The notes below the pieces were generated by a model that saw nothing but the letters and a program-made list of their open reading frames with translations, was not told the origin of the DNA and did no database searches. This document shows, piece by piece, positions 63,670 through 64,000 of a stretch of 64,000 nt of DNA (position 1 is the stretch's first letter; each line of letters starts with the position of its first letter). The DNA comes from CAJCIS01 sp965276755. Its GTDB lineage: Bacteria; Pseudomonadota; Alphaproteobacteria; Acetobacterales; Acetobacteraceae. Both the position numbers and the translations under genes were made by a program. The stretch covers positions 3,708,455 through 3,772,454 of the forward strand of contig OZ255625.1 of NCBI GenBank assembly GCA_965276755.1, given 5' to 3'.

Positions 63670-64000
63670 CTTGCCGTCTCCGCCTCATGCGGATTCTTGT
63701 AAGAGACATCGGGGTGGCGGAACACTTCCGTCATGGGCACTTTCAAGAGTGTCGTGAGTTGGAATACGAGCCAGCCTAAAGAAGCGTTCTGCTGATCTGT
63801 GACGGTTTCGAACGCGCTGTTGAGCGCGCTGAGAGCGTGGCGCCCACCAACTCGATGCCAATGGCATCATCATTTGATGGAAACCGCGCGGGATAGCTCT
63901 TGGCTTTTTCGGCTTTGTAAACTTCGTTAATGCGCCATGCCCGAATATCTTTAGTCTCGACGGGCGAGCATTTGTTTTCAAGAAGACAGCGCGGCTTAAG
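63663..64000 (-). pseudogene. N-acetylmuramoyl-L-alanine amidase (amidase_2), frameshifted, cut by window end
   Basis: One frame from the window edge reads NKCSPVETKDIRAWRINEVY, then KAKSYPARFPSNDDAIGIEL, typical of peptidoglycan amidases of the AmpD/PGRP type. The homology then continues in another frame as FETVTDQQNASLGWLV and VFRHPDVSYKNPHEAETARW up to the stop at 63663. The change lies near 63790-63850 (around GGTGGGCGCC). The zinc-site His in FRHPDVSYKNP is kept. The N-terminus lies outside the window. A sequencing error could mimic the shift. Confidence 0.75.

Overview
The window is GC-rich, gene-dense DNA of an alphaproteobacterium, most likely of the family Acetobacteraceae. The reasons are an F1-type ATP synthase operon (atpHAGDC) without the Fo genes, a DUF3553-chpT-cheAWYBR cluster, a Coq7-type ubiquinone hydroxylase, and the order trpG-trpD-trpC-moaC-moeA-lexA. 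Genus and species cannot be fixed by eye. No rRNA, tRNA or CRISPR array was seen.

Layout. 1-4852: tryptophan and molybdenum-cofactor genes, then lexA. 4866-8720: a lower-GC insertion with a broken TetR-like regulator, the 3' half of a tyrosine recombinase and a large N6-adenine DNA methylase; it lies where comEC often sits between lexA and gltX. 8794-19213: housekeeping and envelope genes (gltX, dsbB, coq7, a CadC-like TPR regulator, an acyltransferase, pgk, an S41 peptidase). 19408-23335: an exopolysaccharide-type operon on the minus strand (TPR/GT41 glycosyltransferase, Wzz-like protein, BY-kinase-like ATPase). 23661-30794: one 2377-residue protein made almost wholly of Ser/Thr/Ala/Leu octapeptides. 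30912-33335: a beta-helix adhesin. 33435-37337: tyrA, hisC, metX, metW. 37418-39452: a frameshifted GIY-YIG-like gene, moaA and a 55-residue DUF3553 gene. 39537-45097: chpT and a chemotaxis operon whose cheB has lost its catalytic centre. 45142-48131: a second GT41 protein and adenosine kinase. 48384-56620: secreted proteins, a 1032-residue beta-helix/RTX-like adhesin, a cold-shock protein, a TerB-like protein and a DinG-like helicase. 56754-61793: atpHAGDC. 61850-64000: an amidase-secreted protein gene pair broken by an IS256-family element.

The most striking non-coding feature is three families of intergenic palindromes, called R1, R2 and R3 here, with about 25 copies in 64 kb. R1 (A/T-rich, two-armed) sits between co-directional genes of operons. 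R2 (G/C-tract, with three kinds of apical loop) sits mostly at transcription-unit borders. R3 flanks pgk and atpC. Several R2 copies have become the coding ends of neighbouring genes.

The best candidates for new biology are the giant octapeptide protein next to an O-GlcNAc-transferase-like gene, the palindrome families, the degenerate CheB, and the IS element whose exact removal restores a secreted-protein gene.
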